From contig NZ_FSRO01000001.1 of NCBI RefSeq assembly GCF_900143275.1, forward strand, positions 434,001 to 498,000: a stretch of 64,000 nt of DNA. Direction: 5' to 3'. The translations under genes were made by a program, and so were the position numbers. The DNA comes from Nitrosomonas cryotolerans ATCC 49181 (GTDB lineage: Bacteria > Pseudomonadota > Gammaproteobacteria > Burkholderiales > Nitrosomonadaceae). The notes below the pieces were generated by a model. It was not told the origin of the DNA. It ran no database searches and worked only from the letters and a program-made list of their open reading frames with translations. Shown here one piece after another: positions 9,022 to 19,014 of this stretch (position 1 is the first letter of the stretch; the number at the start of each line of letters is the position of its first letter).

Positions 9022-9063
9022 TAGGATAGCTGGCTATATATGGCACAGCAAGACTTGACCCTT
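9022..9063 (-). repeat. RAYT-associated GGGTCAAGTCTTGC repeat
   Basis: AGGATAGCTGG...GCAAGACTTGACCC precedes the RAYT gene. Close copies occur at 28860-28900 (before the second RAYT remnant), 56811-56820 and 56825-56865, and inverted forms at 32198-32232. Motifs of this kind commonly accompany RAYT genes and are their likely recognition ends. Confidence 0.55.
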
Positions 9064-9229
9064 TGTTTGTAAGCTTCCTGCCCGCTATTTCAATTACCAC
9101 TACGTTTGGGCTGTTTGGTGCAATTAATCTTTCAGATCTCTTTTTCAGTGGTGTTTCAACTTTTACTGATGATGTGCAAAAACAAGTAAACTATATTTTT
9201 GCTGTATGCGAATTCTAGGTATTGCCAAG

Positions 9230-9519
9230 TGAACTTTCATAGGGCACCAGTTCTAGAAATTTAGCTTTCAAGCTAACGTAATTTCTTTCCAAGACGCAAA
9301 AGTACCTTGTCTCAAATCTCGATAGTGACTGGCAGATATCAGATGACGGCAAAGGTTGAATAGATTGCTCACAGCAGCATGAGCTTCCAGGAATCGTTGA
9401 ACCTGATCTATCAATTTGAAACGGCGCATACCTCGTTCTCTTATTCGGGTTGGCTTATGTGAAGGCTCAGCACTGTCAATCAGTGTTGAAATTTTCCCAG
9501 TTTTTTCAAAGAACAGCAC
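9230..9519 (-). pseudogene. IS6-type transposase C-terminal fragment
   Basis: Translation gives RRFKLIDQVQRFLEAHAAVSNLFNLCRHLISASHYRDLRQGTFASW, the C-terminus of IS6/DDE-domain transposases (positions 9268-9480). The upstream part of the gene is absent. The 3' non-coding tail (from about 9230) is shared with another decayed copy at 12330-12680. Confidence 0.65.
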
Positions 9520-9760
9520 CCAGACATCCAGTTTAAAATTAAATTATATGACGATTAGCAATCCTGAATTCGGGTTTCGTCGCAAATATTCGTAAAGTGC
9601 AGAACCACACTTATCTGCGGGAATTAGCAGAGGTGAAGCTCTATGTGGGTCTTCGCACAGACCTCATGTAATCTTCTCATTAAAATCGAATTAAACTGCG
9701 TAATTTCAAGCATGATAGGGGTAGCTTTAAAAATAGCTACTATGCTTATGGATTATAGTA

Positions 9761-9973
9761 GTGAAAAGAAGCAGTAACGTAATTTTAGTAATAGGAGAAA
9801 AGTTTTTTGTAGCGCCGTGGAAAGCATTAACACTTGATTCGGATAACAAATGTTTTGTGCTTCAAGAAGAAAAAGAGAGATTCAAAAGTGCACCAGGTTT
9901 TGATAAAGACAGCTGGCCCAATATGGCTGACCAAGCATGGGCGGAGAGCATACGTGCCTATTATAAAACTTAA
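9761..9973 (+). pseudogene. Truncated PRC-barrel-like domain protein
   Basis: The 70-residue frame contains KFFVAPWKALTLDSDNKCFVLQEEKERFKSAPGFDKDSWPNMADQAW in two halves. This matches the C-terminal half of PRC-barrel domain proteins, which often read APGFDKDxWPDMAD. The N-terminal half, which would carry the start of the barrel, is replaced by unrelated sequence and the only start is a GTG. It is probably a broken gene with no function. Confidence 0.55.
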
Positions 9974-10174
9974 ATAGGAGCAATCTCTGGAGCTTTTTCC
10001 AGAGTCAAGTCGGTTATAAAATACTGTTAGGTTGGACATGAATCAGTTTGGCGTAATCTCGGTTTCTTGCGGCTAAGTAATTAGCTGGAAAAAATTTAAT
10101 CATCTTGCGAGTTTATAAATTTAACATCTTTTTGAATGGTTCTGTCGCACTAAGCGAGATCATGGATACCTCCC

Positions 10175-10983
10175 GTGTGGGCTGTTGACATTGAAAAGAT
10201 GGTGAGGCTACATACTGGTTGTAAAAGAGAAATACGATTTCCGGTTGAGGTGATTCTGGCCTATATCCGCTGGTGCGCGGCGTATCCGTTAAGTTGCCGG
10301 CACCTGGAAGAAATGATGGAGGAGCGTGGCGTATCTGTGAATCATTCTACAGTGAGCCGTTGGGCGCTCGATTTTTACCATTACTGGAAAAGATTTTCAG
10401 AAAGCATAGGTGCTCGGTTGATGGAAGCTGGCGGACGGGCGAGACTCATATCAAGGGAGACTTTTGCAAAAGCCCTCGCTAGAAGTTTTCGACTATTGAT
10501 TGTAAAGGATTAATTTTTCAACTATTGGGGTTTTACAAAGGTCTCCAAGGCTATAAGCATTTGGAAATGCCTGTATAGCGCTGTGGACAATGATGGTGGA
10601 AATCGCTTTCTATTAACTGCCAAGCGTGATAAAGCCGCTGCTAAACGCTTCTTTGGTAAAGCCATGCAAGCCAATGGCGTTCCTAAAGAGGTCACGATGA
10701 TAAAAGTGGTGCGAATAAAGTAGCGCTTGATAAGATCAACGTCAACAGGGACATGCCCATGGTGGTTCGTCAGGTCAAATATCTCAATAATGTGGTAGAG
10801 CAAGATTATCGAGCAGTGAAGCGAATAACGAAGCCAATGTTCGGACTTAAGTCTTTTCAATCAGCTAAAAACATCCCGGCTGGCATCGAACTAATACACA
10901 TGATTCACAAAGGCCAGATGATGATGATGGAGGGAGCTGACAAGATGCCTTCTGCTGAACAATTTTATACGCTGGCAGAATGA
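10175..10983 (+). pseudogene. IS6-family (IS26-like) transposase, frameshifted and MITE-interrupted
   Basis: Recognisable blocks in order are RFPVEVILAYIRWCAAYPLSCRHLEEMMEERG in pieces (N-terminal), VDGSWRTGETHIK after a frameshift near 10390, then after the MITE KCLYSAVDNDG...DKAAAKRFFGKAM, and finally KYLNNVVEQDYRAVKRITKPM in another frame, ending at 10983. The DDE region is therefore spread over several frames. The MITE at 10457-10545 interrupts it with duplication CAAGG. Confidence 0.75.
10457..10545. mobile_element. 89-bp MITE copy in the IS6 transposase
   Basis: Same 89-bp unit as at 8440, in the opposite orientation, flanked by CAAGG at 10452-10456 and 10546-10550. Confidence 0.85.
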
Positions 10984-11147
10984 ATCCGTCTAGTTTAAAG
11001 GGATGGCATGCCAGTTCATCTGAAATATGCGTTTTGGTTAATGCGACGGAATCGTAATGACAAGAGAAAGTCTTGCGCCTTCGGCAGAGTTTATGAAGGT
11101 GATGTCTTGTTGAGCTTCTCATCACCTTCGGTGCAAGCTGCTAATGT

Positions 11148-11981
11148 TTACTTCTTACCGCCACGCAGTTGAATCTTCTGCTCTATGTATCCATCAGCGC
11201 ATTGGAATGGGCCGCACGTAAACGCAAATGTCATAGTCATGGCTTTGCCACCAGCAAACTTGCCGTTTTGCGGAACAACGTTTCCAGACCATGGGTGCGA
11301 CGTCCCATTGCATGTGCCAGAGTCGAAGAAAAAGAAATCTCCACGAATGGTGGCTATTCGTCCGACATCCTGGCTAGCATCTGCGAACAAGCCAAGAAAG
11401 TCACCATTGTTGCAAGTGTACGTTCCTGAAATCGTCGCAACACCGGTGCGGGTATTAACTATACCGACGGGGTTTACAGTGAAGTCGTCCAGTGTGGTTG
11501 GTGCTACTTCGTTGAACGAAATACTCAAGAGCCCTCCATTGCCGCCCCCGTCAAGCTGATCATCTATGGCCAGCACATAGTAGGTCGTACCCGCTGTTGC
11601 GAAAAAAGGCACAGCCCCAGGCCCGCATGCGATGGTCTGTAAATTGTCTTGGCTACCCTCGCTTACCAAGACGCCAGCTGAGTAGTTGGATTGCGAAACA
11701 TCGACCACGACGTTCGTGTCAGAAGTGGCATTAAATGAATACCAAACGCTGGCGTCGCTTGCTGGGGCGCCGCATGACATGTTCAGTTGGGCGTCATCGC
11801 TATCTGTGGTTGCCTCTGTTGTGTCGAGCACTTCGTTGAACCCGACAGTGACCGAGGTTGAATTGGTGAATGTATCGTTGGTAGGTGGAGCTGCGACGGC
11901 CAAATTACATACCAACCATGATAATGCCGTGACCAGAAGCGTAATACTTATTTGCGATTTGAATCGGCGATAACTAATCAC
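11148..11981 (-). CDS. Exported protein of unknown function with PPC-like domain
   Basis: A 277-residue protein with a clear signal peptide (ISITLLVTALSWLVCNLAVAA, cleavage after AVAA at about residue 30). Residues ~33-155 look like a bacterial pre-peptidase C-terminal-type beta-sandwich (PTNDTFTNSTSV, SVWYSFNATSDTNVVVDVS, TAGTTYYVLAIDD). The C-terminal half (TVNPVGIVNTRTGVATISGTYTC onward) is not recognised; it has four spaced cysteines suggesting disulfides. The start is GTG 11981 with GGAG eight bases upstream. No protease domain is present, so it is probably a periplasmic or secreted binding protein. It stands alone. Confidence 0.7.
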   Translation of the reverse strand: MISYRRFKSQISITLLVTALSWLVCNLAVAAPPTNDTFTNSTSVTVGFNEVLDTTEATTDSDDAQLNMSCGAPASDASVWYSFNATSDTNVVVDVSQSNYSAGVLVSEGSQDNLQTIACGPGAVPFFATAGTTYYVLAIDDQLDGGGNGGLLSISFNEVAPTTLDDFTVNPVGIVNTRTGVATISGTYTCNNGDFLGLFADASQDVGRIATIRGDFFFFDSGTCNGTSHPWSGNVVPQNGKFAGGKAMTMTFAFTCGPFQCADGYIEQKIQLRGGKK

Positions 11982-12329
11982 TTTTATATCTCCTTATGGA
12001 AGCTTCTAAGAATCAATTTTTGTTGCGTAATCCCGTTTCCTAGACTCGATCAAACTTTCTATGAGCTTTGTTGGAAAAACAAAGGACATTACGCAGGCAT
12101 GTATAAGAATTTAAATATATTAAATATCCGAGCAAGGCAATAGTAAGCTTCCAGAGGGAAAATAATATAGACGGAATGCCTAATTTAGACTAAGGATAAT
12201 CATTATATTCTTACCGAGGAATGAGATCGCCAAATGCTTTGACACCGGATTTAATGGGAGTCGGGAATAATGTGTGCTAAATAACAGATTTACAACGAAA
12301 GGCAGCGGTCAGTGCGGGCATTAATCCGG

Positions 12330-12680
12330 TGTTGCCAAGTTGATTTCTTGTAGGGCACCAAACCCGGGAACTATCGCCTTTATGCTAACTAACCTTATTC
12401 CAAGATGGAAAAGTACTTTTGTCTCAAATCTCGATAGCCACCGGCAGACACTATGAGATTTTTGCAAAAGCCCTCGCCAGAAATTTTTGACTATTGATTA
12501 TAAATAGTTAATTTTTAAACTATTGGGGTTTTGCATAGGCCTCACTATATGACGGCCAAAGTTGAATAGATGATAGATGTATGAGCCTCCAGGAATCGTT
12601 GAGCCTGATCTATCGATTTGAAATGCCAGGTTCGCTGCCTTTGCCGAACTGCACATCGTGCATGTTCGGCAAGCGATTGG
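12330..12680 (-). mobile_element. Second IS6-type transposase 3' remnant split by a MITE
   Basis: The sequence parallels 9230-9430: GCCAAGTTGATTTC...GTAGGGCACC, CTCAAATCTCGATAG, then after the MITE GGAATCGTTGAGCCTGATCT. Coding capacity is lost. The MITE sits at 12455-12543. Confidence 0.6.
12455..12543. mobile_element. 89-bp MITE copy in the IS6 remnant
   Basis: Same unit, reverse orientation, flanked by ACTAT at 12450-12454 and 12544-12548. Confidence 0.85.
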
Positions 12681-12724
12681 TAAAAGCGCTATGCGCGGTG
12701 TTTTTATACGTATCCGATTGAGAA

Positions 12725-15445
12725 TCAGGTCGAGAGTAATTGACGTAAAACCATCTGCAGGATGCCGCCGTTAACAAAATACTCGACCTCCGCAGGGGCG
12801 TCGATTCTCACCACCGTATCGAATGTTGTTCGCGAACCGTCTTGCCGAACGACTGATACGCTTGCAATTTGCCGCGGCTTAATACCGTTCCCGATCCCGG
12901 TGATGGCAAAAGTTTCGTCGCCGCTTAAGCCCAGTGACTGCGCCGATTCGCCATCCTTGAATTGCAATGGCAGAACACCCATACAGACAAGGTTACTGCG
13001 ATGGATGCGTTCATAGCTCTGGGCAATAATCGCCTTAATACCCAATAATGCAGCGCCTTTGGCCGCCCAATCGCGCGAACTGCCCGAACCGTATTCCTTT
13101 CCTGCGATTACCACTAGCGGTGTGCCTTTCTGTAAATATCGCATCGCGGCGTCATAAATAGTCATTTTGTCGCCGCTGGGCGTGTGAATAGTCCAGGGAC
13201 CCTCAACACCGGGAACCATTGCGTTGTGCAAACGAATATTGCCGAATGTGCCGCGCATCATCACTTCGTGGTTGCCACGCCGAGAGCCGAAGCTGTTGAA
13301 CTCATCCGCAGGTACTTTATGTGCGATGAGATACTTTCCCGCCGGGGAATCGAGGGCGATGGCACCAGCCGGTGAAATGTGATCGGTTGTTATTGAATCT
13401 CCAAGTATCGCCAATGCGCGCGCGCCCTGGATATCAGCCAGTGATGCCGGTGTATCGGCAAAGTCGATAAAGAAAGGGGGTTCGCGAACGTAAGTCGAGT
13501 CATCGGTCCAGTCGAACAACGTTCCGATAGGTGCGGGCATGCTTTTCCATTTGTCATCACCTTCGAAAATACGACCGTATTCTTGTTCAAATTGCTCGGA
13601 GGTCACCGCTGCGGCTACCAGCGTTTCGATTTCTGCTGCGGTCGGCCAGATGTCCTTCAAATAGACGGGATTTCCCTGTTGGTCTGTCCCCAGCGGGTCG
13701 ACACTCAGGTCGCACAAAACCGTACCGATCAGTGCATAGGCGACACATAGCGGCGGCGAGGCCAGGTAACTGGCCTTTACTTGACTATGTATGCGGCCCT
13801 CATAATTTCGGTTGCCCGATAGCACGGCTGCTACGGCCAGTTTCTTGGTAGTCACCGCCTCGGCGATCTCTTCGGGCAATGGGCCGGAGTTGCCAATGCA
13901 AGTCGTGCAGCCATAACCTACCAGATTGAACCCCAATTTCTCTAGATAGGGGGTAAGGCCCGCTTTATCCAGATATTGTGTGACCACGCGCGAGCCTGGC
14001 GCCAATGAGGTTTTCACCCAGGGACGGCATTGTAAGCCAGCTTCGACAGCCTTGCGAGCCAGCAATCCGGCCGCGATCATAACCGACGGATTCGAGGTAT
14101 TGGTGCAACTTGTGATGGCTGCGATGACAACCGATCCATCAGTCACCGAAGCGGCGGCGGTTGGTTGCCCCAAATGTTCCGGCGAGGCTTTAAGAAACTC
14201 ACCGGCCTCAGAGCAACCTTCGGCGATGAGCCGGGCTATTTCATTCGGGCTCACGTCAGTAGCTTCATCATCCATGACGGACCGGAACGATTGCCTGACA
14301 CCGGCCAGCGCGACGCGATCCTGTGGCCGCTTCGGCCCGGCGACGCTGGGTTCGACTTTGCTCAAGTCGAGGTCGAGGACTTCGCTGAAGTTTGGTTCGG
14401 CTGCATCGTCGGTCCGGAATAAGCCTTGTTCACGCGTATAGCGTTCGACCAGATCGACGCTGTCGTCACGTCCGGTGAGTCGTAGATACTCAAGCGTGTT
14501 CGAATCGACAGGAAAAAGCGTGGCCGTCGCGCCGAATTCTGGCGACATATTCGACAGGGTGGCACGGTCTGCGATGCTCAAGGAACTCAACCCTGGCCCA
14601 AAGAATTCGACAAATTTGCCTACCACGCCGTGCGCCCTGAGAATTTGAGCTAGCGTCAGAACCAAGTCGGTAGCCGTCGTTCCAGGCGGTAGTGTGCCGC
14701 GCGTCCTGACCCCGAGCACGACAGGTTTTGGCAGAAACATCGGTTGGCCAAGCATAGCCGCTTCCGCCTCGATGCCGCCTACCCCCCAGCCCAATACACC
14801 GAGGCCATTAATCATGGGTGTGTGTGAATCGGTGCCGACCAAGGTATCGGGAAATACCCAACCGTCACGTTCGAAAACGACGCGTCCCAGATGTTCGAGA
14901 TTGACCTGATGACAAATGCCCATTCCGGGAGGCACTACACGGAAGCCGTCAAAGGCCTGCTGAGCCCAGTTGAGAAGTGAGTAACGTTCGCGATTACGGC
15001 GGTATTCCCATTCCAGATTGATGTCGTAGGCATCAGCGCTGCCGAAACGATCGACCTGAACTGAGTGGTCAATGATCAAGTCGACCGGCACGAAAGGATT
15101 GACCGTCTTTGGATCGCCACCGGCTCGAGCGATCGCACTTCTCATGGCTGCGAGGTCAACCACGGCGGGAACGCCGGTGAAGTCTTGCATCATGACCCGA
15201 GCTGGCATAAACGCGATAGACGCATCCGCGCCATGCGGCCAATGCGCGAGTGCTTCAACGTCAGCTTGCGACACATCCCTGCCACCGGCCCGCCGGGCAA
15301 TGTTTTCCAGCAGGATCTTGACGGTGTGAGGAAGTCGGGCTATCTCTGCGCCGGTCTTGTCGGCCAGCTTGGTGAGACTTACGTACTGTGCAGTTGCCGA
15401 GGCGGTTGTCAAAGTCGCGGCAATACCTAATGGGTCATTCGTCAT
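12725..15445 (-). CDS. acnA: Aconitate hydratase A
   Basis: A 906-residue cytosolic iron-sulfur enzyme that converts citrate to isocitrate in the TCA cycle. Cluster-binding cysteines are visible in ITSCTNTSNPSVMIAAGLLA and in GYGCTTCIGNSGPL. Active-site blocks GVLGWGVGGIEAEAAMLGQ and GKEYGSGSSRDWAAKGAALLG are intact, as is the C-terminal swivel domain (SYERIHRSNLVCMGVLPLQF). Length fits AcnA (about 890-910). The start has AGGAG with good spacing. GC content is clearly higher than in surrounding mobile DNA. A MITE lies ~120 bp upstream at 15567, so it may alter the promoter. No other TCA gene is adjacent. Confidence 0.97.
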   Translation of the reverse strand: MTNDPLGIAATLTTASATAQYVSLTKLADKTGAEIARLPHTVKILLENIARRAGGRDVSQADVEALAHWPHGADASIAFMPARVMMQDFTGVPAVVDLAAMRSAIARAGGDPKTVNPFVPVDLIIDHSVQVDRFGSADAYDINLEWEYRRNRERYSLLNWAQQAFDGFRVVPPGMGICHQVNLEHLGRVVFERDGWVFPDTLVGTDSHTPMINGLGVLGWGVGGIEAEAAMLGQPMFLPKPVVLGVRTRGTLPPGTTATDLVLTLAQILRAHGVVGKFVEFFGPGLSSLSIADRATLSNMSPEFGATATLFPVDSNTLEYLRLTGRDDSVDLVERYTREQGLFRTDDAAEPNFSEVLDLDLSKVEPSVAGPKRPQDRVALAGVRQSFRSVMDDEATDVSPNEIARLIAEGCSEAGEFLKASPEHLGQPTAAASVTDGSVVIAAITSCTNTSNPSVMIAAGLLARKAVEAGLQCRPWVKTSLAPGSRVVTQYLDKAGLTPYLEKLGFNLVGYGCTTCIGNSGPLPEEIAEAVTTKKLAVAAVLSGNRNYEGRIHSQVKASYLASPPLCVAYALIGTVLCDLSVDPLGTDQQGNPVYLKDIWPTAAEIETLVAAAVTSEQFEQEYGRIFEGDDKWKSMPAPIGTLFDWTDDSTYVREPPFFIDFADTPASLADIQGARALAILGDSITTDHISPAGAIALDSPAGKYLIAHKVPADEFNSFGSRRGNHEVMMRGTFGNIRLHNAMVPGVEGPWTIHTPSGDKMTIYDAAMRYLQKGTPLVVIAGKEYGSGSSRDWAAKGAALLGIKAIIAQSYERIHRSNLVCMGVLPLQFKDGESAQSLGLSGDETFAITGIGNGIKPRQIASVSVVRQDGSRTTFDTVVRIDAPAEVEYFVNGGILQMVLRQLLST

Positions 15446-15566
15446 TCTCTATCTCCTGTGCCTGGGATCGTTGGGCAACTCGTCTAACCGGACTGCGAAC
15501 CTGCATTATTCTTGGATCGGGCTAATCGAAAGTGCTGCTCAGCATTCGCGCATCACTTCACTACAT

Positions 15567-15655
15567 GAGACCTTTGCAAAACTCCAATAGTTGAAAAATT
15601 AACCCTTTATAATCAATAGTTAAAGGCTTCTGGCAAGGGCTTTTGCAAAAGTCTC
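15567..15655. mobile_element. 89-bp MITE copy upstream of acnA
   Basis: Flanked by TACAT at 15562-15566 and 15656-15660. It lies between acnA (start 15445) and the small gene at 15792, inside the likely acnA promoter region. Confidence 0.85.
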
Positions 15656-15791
15656 TACATATATCAATGAGACTGGTTGTTGTTCCGCGAGTTCCGATAA
15701 CGCGGCAAGTACGATGAAACGAGAATTTTGTGAAGCTAGCGACAGCTAATAGCGAAAATTCGGGCACACAATTGTGTGCCCGAAAGCAGAC

Positions 15792-15884
15792 TTATTTAGC
15801 CTGTGCACCGCGTTTTTCGCGTTTCTCCTGTCGTTTTTCCTTTAGACTTTTTTGAGCTTCCTTTTTGGTTTTCTCTTTACTCAT
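15792..15884 (-). CDS. Small, highly charged protein (30 residues)
   Basis: Reads MSKEKTKKEAQKSLKEKRQE and continues KREKRGAQAK. It consists mostly of Lys, Glu, Arg and Gln and is probably one helix. A good ribosome site (AAGGAGTTGAATTATG) supports translation. Lys/Glu-rich proteins of this size occur next to housekeeping genes in proteobacteria, but I cannot name a function. Confidence 0.6.
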   Translation of the reverse strand: MSKEKTKKEAQKSLKEKRQEKREKRGAQAK

Positions 15885-16068
15885 AATTCAACTCCTTCAG
15901 TGTTACCAGCAGCGATAAGACTGCCGCCACGTCTCGTCGCGCACGGTAGAATTCAAGACCAGTGAATTGGGCGGCAAGCATAAGACTTCATGATGACGTT
16001 TCCTCCATACTTGTAATGACTGAATCGGTGTAGCAAATTTCCAAAACCTTAAATTCGTAGCGCCTCCC

Positions 16069-16389
16069 TCAAAGATTAACGCGATTGATGTCGCCTTTTT
16101 CCAAACCAGACAGGCTGGAACCCAATGGCGACAGCGCCGAAGTCCGCTTTTCTTTTGGAGCGGCCTCATTTGGCATGACCAGTTCAGTGTTGGTTTGAAT
16201 CATGTTTTTGATGTCAAGCAGGCCGATGACGCAGCCGGGGCCAGCCCATCCGATCTTTGTGGTTTCTAAATTGCGCTTGTAAGCAAAACGCTGAAATTGC
16301 TCCAGAGCGCTGACTAACAAAAATGGTGTGTTGTAGACCAGCGTTCTGGCTTGTAGCGACCGCTCTCGCGGCATAAAGTAGCTGTACAT
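16069..16389 (-). CDS. Hypothetical protein
   Basis: A 106-residue frame starting MYSYFMPRERSLQARTLVYN, with GGGAG five bases before ATG 16389. The middle contains a possible short hydrophobic segment (PGCVIGLLDI). I do not recognise a family. The opposite end overlaps another weak frame (15903-16169), so the 3' half may be non-coding or frameshifted. The good ribosome site is the main support. Confidence 0.35.
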   Translation of the reverse strand: MYSYFMPRERSLQARTLVYNTPFLLVSALEQFQRFAYKRNLETTKIGWAGPGCVIGLLDIKNMIQTNTELVMPNEAAPKEKRTSALSPLGSSLSGLEKGDINRVNL

Positions 16390-16461
16390 ATTCACTCCCA
16401 ATACCGGACCCGAAGTGGCCCGAACGACATCCGTGAAAATTATGAATGTGAGAGAAATCAG

Positions 16462-16485
16462 GCCAAGCGTCCGCAGGCGCTTGGC
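16462..16485. other. Perfect hairpin upstream of the hypothetical gene
   Basis: GCCAAGCG / CGCTTGGC arms of 8 bp with an 8-nt loop, about 75 bp before the start of the gene at 16389. There is no T-run, so it is not a typical terminator. It may be a leader structure or operator. Confidence 0.4.
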
Positions 16486-16964
16486 TTAAACGAGTAAGGC
16501 GAAGATTAACTCGTAAATGTAAGGGTGTGTATTCATATGCTAAAAATGACCGTCCTCAGTAACATTGGATTCATTGCATATCAAGACCATAGCCCATATC
16601 ACGGGGAAAGGCAAATGACAGGCACATTGTCGCTTAGAAAGTACGAGTTGGCATCTCTGGCTAGGGAATTTCGGGCAACCCCTCGTCCTAAGCATCGCGC
16701 TCATATATAGCAGATGCCGTCTGCGCTTGCCAGTGTATCGCCGAAGATACTACGCTGGTTTGTAGGATATTAGCAGGGTTAGATTCTATGAAAGCGCTAC
16801 CAATTGAGGATTCCGGCTGTAGTTCTTGCGGTATTACATACCCGATATTACCCGATATAGTAGGGGATTTCGTGGTTACTGATGATTGTTGATTTCGTAG
16901 AGAGAGTTTCTCCTTGGGCCATTAGATAACAGGATTCAGTTATCATTCTTCAGGAAGTCAGCCC

Positions 16965-17475
16965 CTAGCCGCAACGCCTAGCCGCATTGGTTCCTCGGTC
17001 AAAGCTGAGCCTTATCCGCTTTCATGGCGTGCTCGCGCTCAATGCCAAGCTGCGCCCAAAGAAATATTCGAGGCAAAAAGAAAGGCAAAAGTAGTCCATC
17101 CGATGCGAATGACGCTGCACAATATCCCTCGGTTTCTGTGCATATCAGTTGGGCGCGTCTGTTAAAGGGGGTGTTTGATATCGGCATCGAGCAGTGTCCG
17201 CACTGCGATTGGGATATGAAAATGACCGCTGCCAGGCTGGGAATCCAGCACGATTACTAAGATTCTTGATCGTCTTGCTCTATCTACCCGGGCGCCGTCT
17301 AGAACACCTGCACAAATCCACGATCTTTTCGTTTTAGAGCCATCCTGATCCCGCGCTCGCTTCTTTCAGTCCTCTTCATCGCTGGGTTGATCTTTACCCC
17401 TGGCATCCTTCGCCTGAAGGACCAAAATACGAAAAAATCTTCATGGAAAAGATGGTTTATTTCTCCTATACTTAA
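16965..17475 (+). mobile_element. IS91-like 3' end remnant (copy B), with transposase C-terminus
   Basis: Broken frames give RLAALVPRSKLSLIRFHGVLALNAKLRPK, then GVFDIGIEQCPHCDWDMKMTAARLGIQ, the zinc-finger and C-terminal region of IS91-type transposases (both blocks interrupted). The tail CACCTGCACAAATCCACGATC matches the other copies. It ends near GGAAAAGATGGTTTATTTCT, ~240 bp before the lipoprotein gene, and lacks part of the tail. Confidence 0.65.
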
Positions 17476-17720
17476 AACTCATTACGATCAAAATGAATGT
17501 AAATTCTTTACCAAAAGAATGAAAAAAGACTGCGCTTCATTGAATCCAAGGATGGAAACCACCTGCATAGTCATATATAAGGCATCTCTAAGCGGATAAT
17601 CTTCAATAATGAGATACTTTGCGGTACCAAAGAGAATACAAAGAGGATAAGTAGGTGTTTAAAATCCGTTCACTCTTTTGAATCTGATCTATAACCTGTT
17701 AAATAAAGAAAAAATAAAAC

Positions 17721-18923
17721 ATGAAAACGGCTACTCAATTAATGCTTTCAATTTTTATTTTGACCTTAATTTCGTGTCAGAATGAGAGTGGCACTGATAT
17801 GAATTATGAGCAAAGTAACCAATTTGCAGTGCAAAATCCGAGTATGGCTGACCAAAATTCTGGTTTTACCAATCTAAATCAGAAAGGAGTTACTCTTGTG
17901 AGTAACCGGGATTTGGGCAATCAATCTCATTCGCAAGGCAATGATAAGATTGTTATGCACACCATTATGGATTCTAAAACCAACCAACCCTTTGCGCAAA
18001 TTCCCTTGCCAGCCAGTTGGAAAATTAACGCCCATGTTCAACAAAATTCACCTGCTATCACGGGGCCCAATGGAATAGAGGTTTACACATACGGTTACCA
18101 GTCATTTGTATACAGCAATGATGTGTATATGCAGCAGAGCTATCAGGCAGCTGGGCAGCAAATGCGCCGTCCTGTTGGGGTAGAGGGGGTTCTAAATCAA
18201 GATGTTAAAAAAATGGCCCAACAATCTGGTTCAAAGTTTATAAAACAATACCCACTTTCGCAAATAGCACAAGCTGATAAAAATTATGGCGACCAGCTTT
18301 ACAGTGTTGGTCAATCTCAAACTACGTATCAGGCCGCTGCAAGCGAGTGGGAAGATGGGAAGGGCAATAAGGCCATGATAGTGGTGCACTACACTGAGAA
18401 TTCCGGTTATGGGTCTGTCTATTGGGGGTATTATATTCAGGTAGTCGGGAGCAAGGCTTCAGATTTCGAAAATGTAAAATCTACTTACCTCAATGCATTA
18501 GTCAATACGCGGTACAACCCGCAACATATTGCTGCTTATAATCAGCGTGAAGCGGCAAAATCAAACCAAAGCTGGGCTACCCACGATCAAAAAATGAAAA
18601 ATAACCAAGCCAATTTTGAAGCGCAACAACGTGCCCACCAAAGCTCTGTTGATGCCTGGAATAAATCTTCTATGGATGCATATAACAGCCGTTCGGCATC
18701 GCAAGATAGAATACAAAACCAAAGGATTAACAGCATTAATGAAACCCAAAATGTTATTGATCCAAATAACGGACAAAGCTACCAGGTAGAAGGCTATTCA
18801 AATCAATACTGGATGAACGGTCAGGGCGAATATATTCCTTCTGATAACAGCTTATACAACCCAAACCTTGATGAGAATGTAAACAATCAGAACTGGGAGG
18901 AAGCACCAATCAGTCCGTATTAA
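17721..18923 (+). CDS. Lipoprotein of unknown function, Gln/Asn-rich
   Basis: A 400-residue protein with a lipoprotein signal (MKTATQLMLSIFILTLISC; lipobox LISC, Cys19), so probably membrane anchored. Residues ~80-260 form a folded domain (IPLPASWKINAHV, GPNGIEVYTYGYQSFVYSNDVYMQQSY, AAASEWEDGKGNKAMIVVHY). Residues ~270-340 are Gln, Asn, Ala and Ser rich and likely helical or disordered. The C-terminus contains DPNNGQSYQVEGYSNQYWMN, a repeat-like strand pair also seen near the end of some peptidase-associated proteins. No enzyme motif is recognised. Base composition and Asn/Gln use differ from acnA or the ClC gene, and an IS91-like end lies upstream, so transfer (perhaps from Bacteroidota) is plausible. 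Confidence 0.75.
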   Translation: MKTATQLMLSIFILTLISCQNESGTDMNYEQSNQFAVQNPSMADQNSGFTNLNQKGVTLVSNRDLGNQSHSQGNDKIVMHTIMDSKTNQPFAQIPLPASWKINAHVQQNSPAITGPNGIEVYTYGYQSFVYSNDVYMQQSYQAAGQQMRRPVGVEGVLNQDVKKMAQQSGSKFIKQYPLSQIAQADKNYGDQLYSVGQSQTTYQAAASEWEDGKGNKAMIVVHYTENSGYGSVYWGYYIQVVGSKASDFENVKSTYLNALVNTRYNPQHIAAYNQREAAKSNQSWATHDQKMKNNQANFEAQQRAHQSSVDAWNKSSMDAYNSRSASQDRIQNQRINSINETQNVIDPNNGQSYQVEGYSNQYWMNGQGEYIPSDNSLYNPNLDENVNNQNWEEAPISPY

Positions 18924-19014
18924 AAACATGAAATAATTTCTTGGTATGCGTAACGGTGTTAATTAAACTCAGAAATCCGGTAAGCAATTATCAGGTTTTT
19001 CTTTTTATCCCAGC

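Larger units (their letters stand above)
10139..11053 (+). mobile_element. IS6-family element, decayed and split by a MITE
   Basis: The left end GGTTCTGTCGCACTAAG at 10139 pairs with an imperfect inverse near 11037-11053 (TTAATGCGACGGAATC). Between them lies one IS6-type transposase gene. The length without the MITE (~820 bp) fits an IS6 element. Confidence 0.65.
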
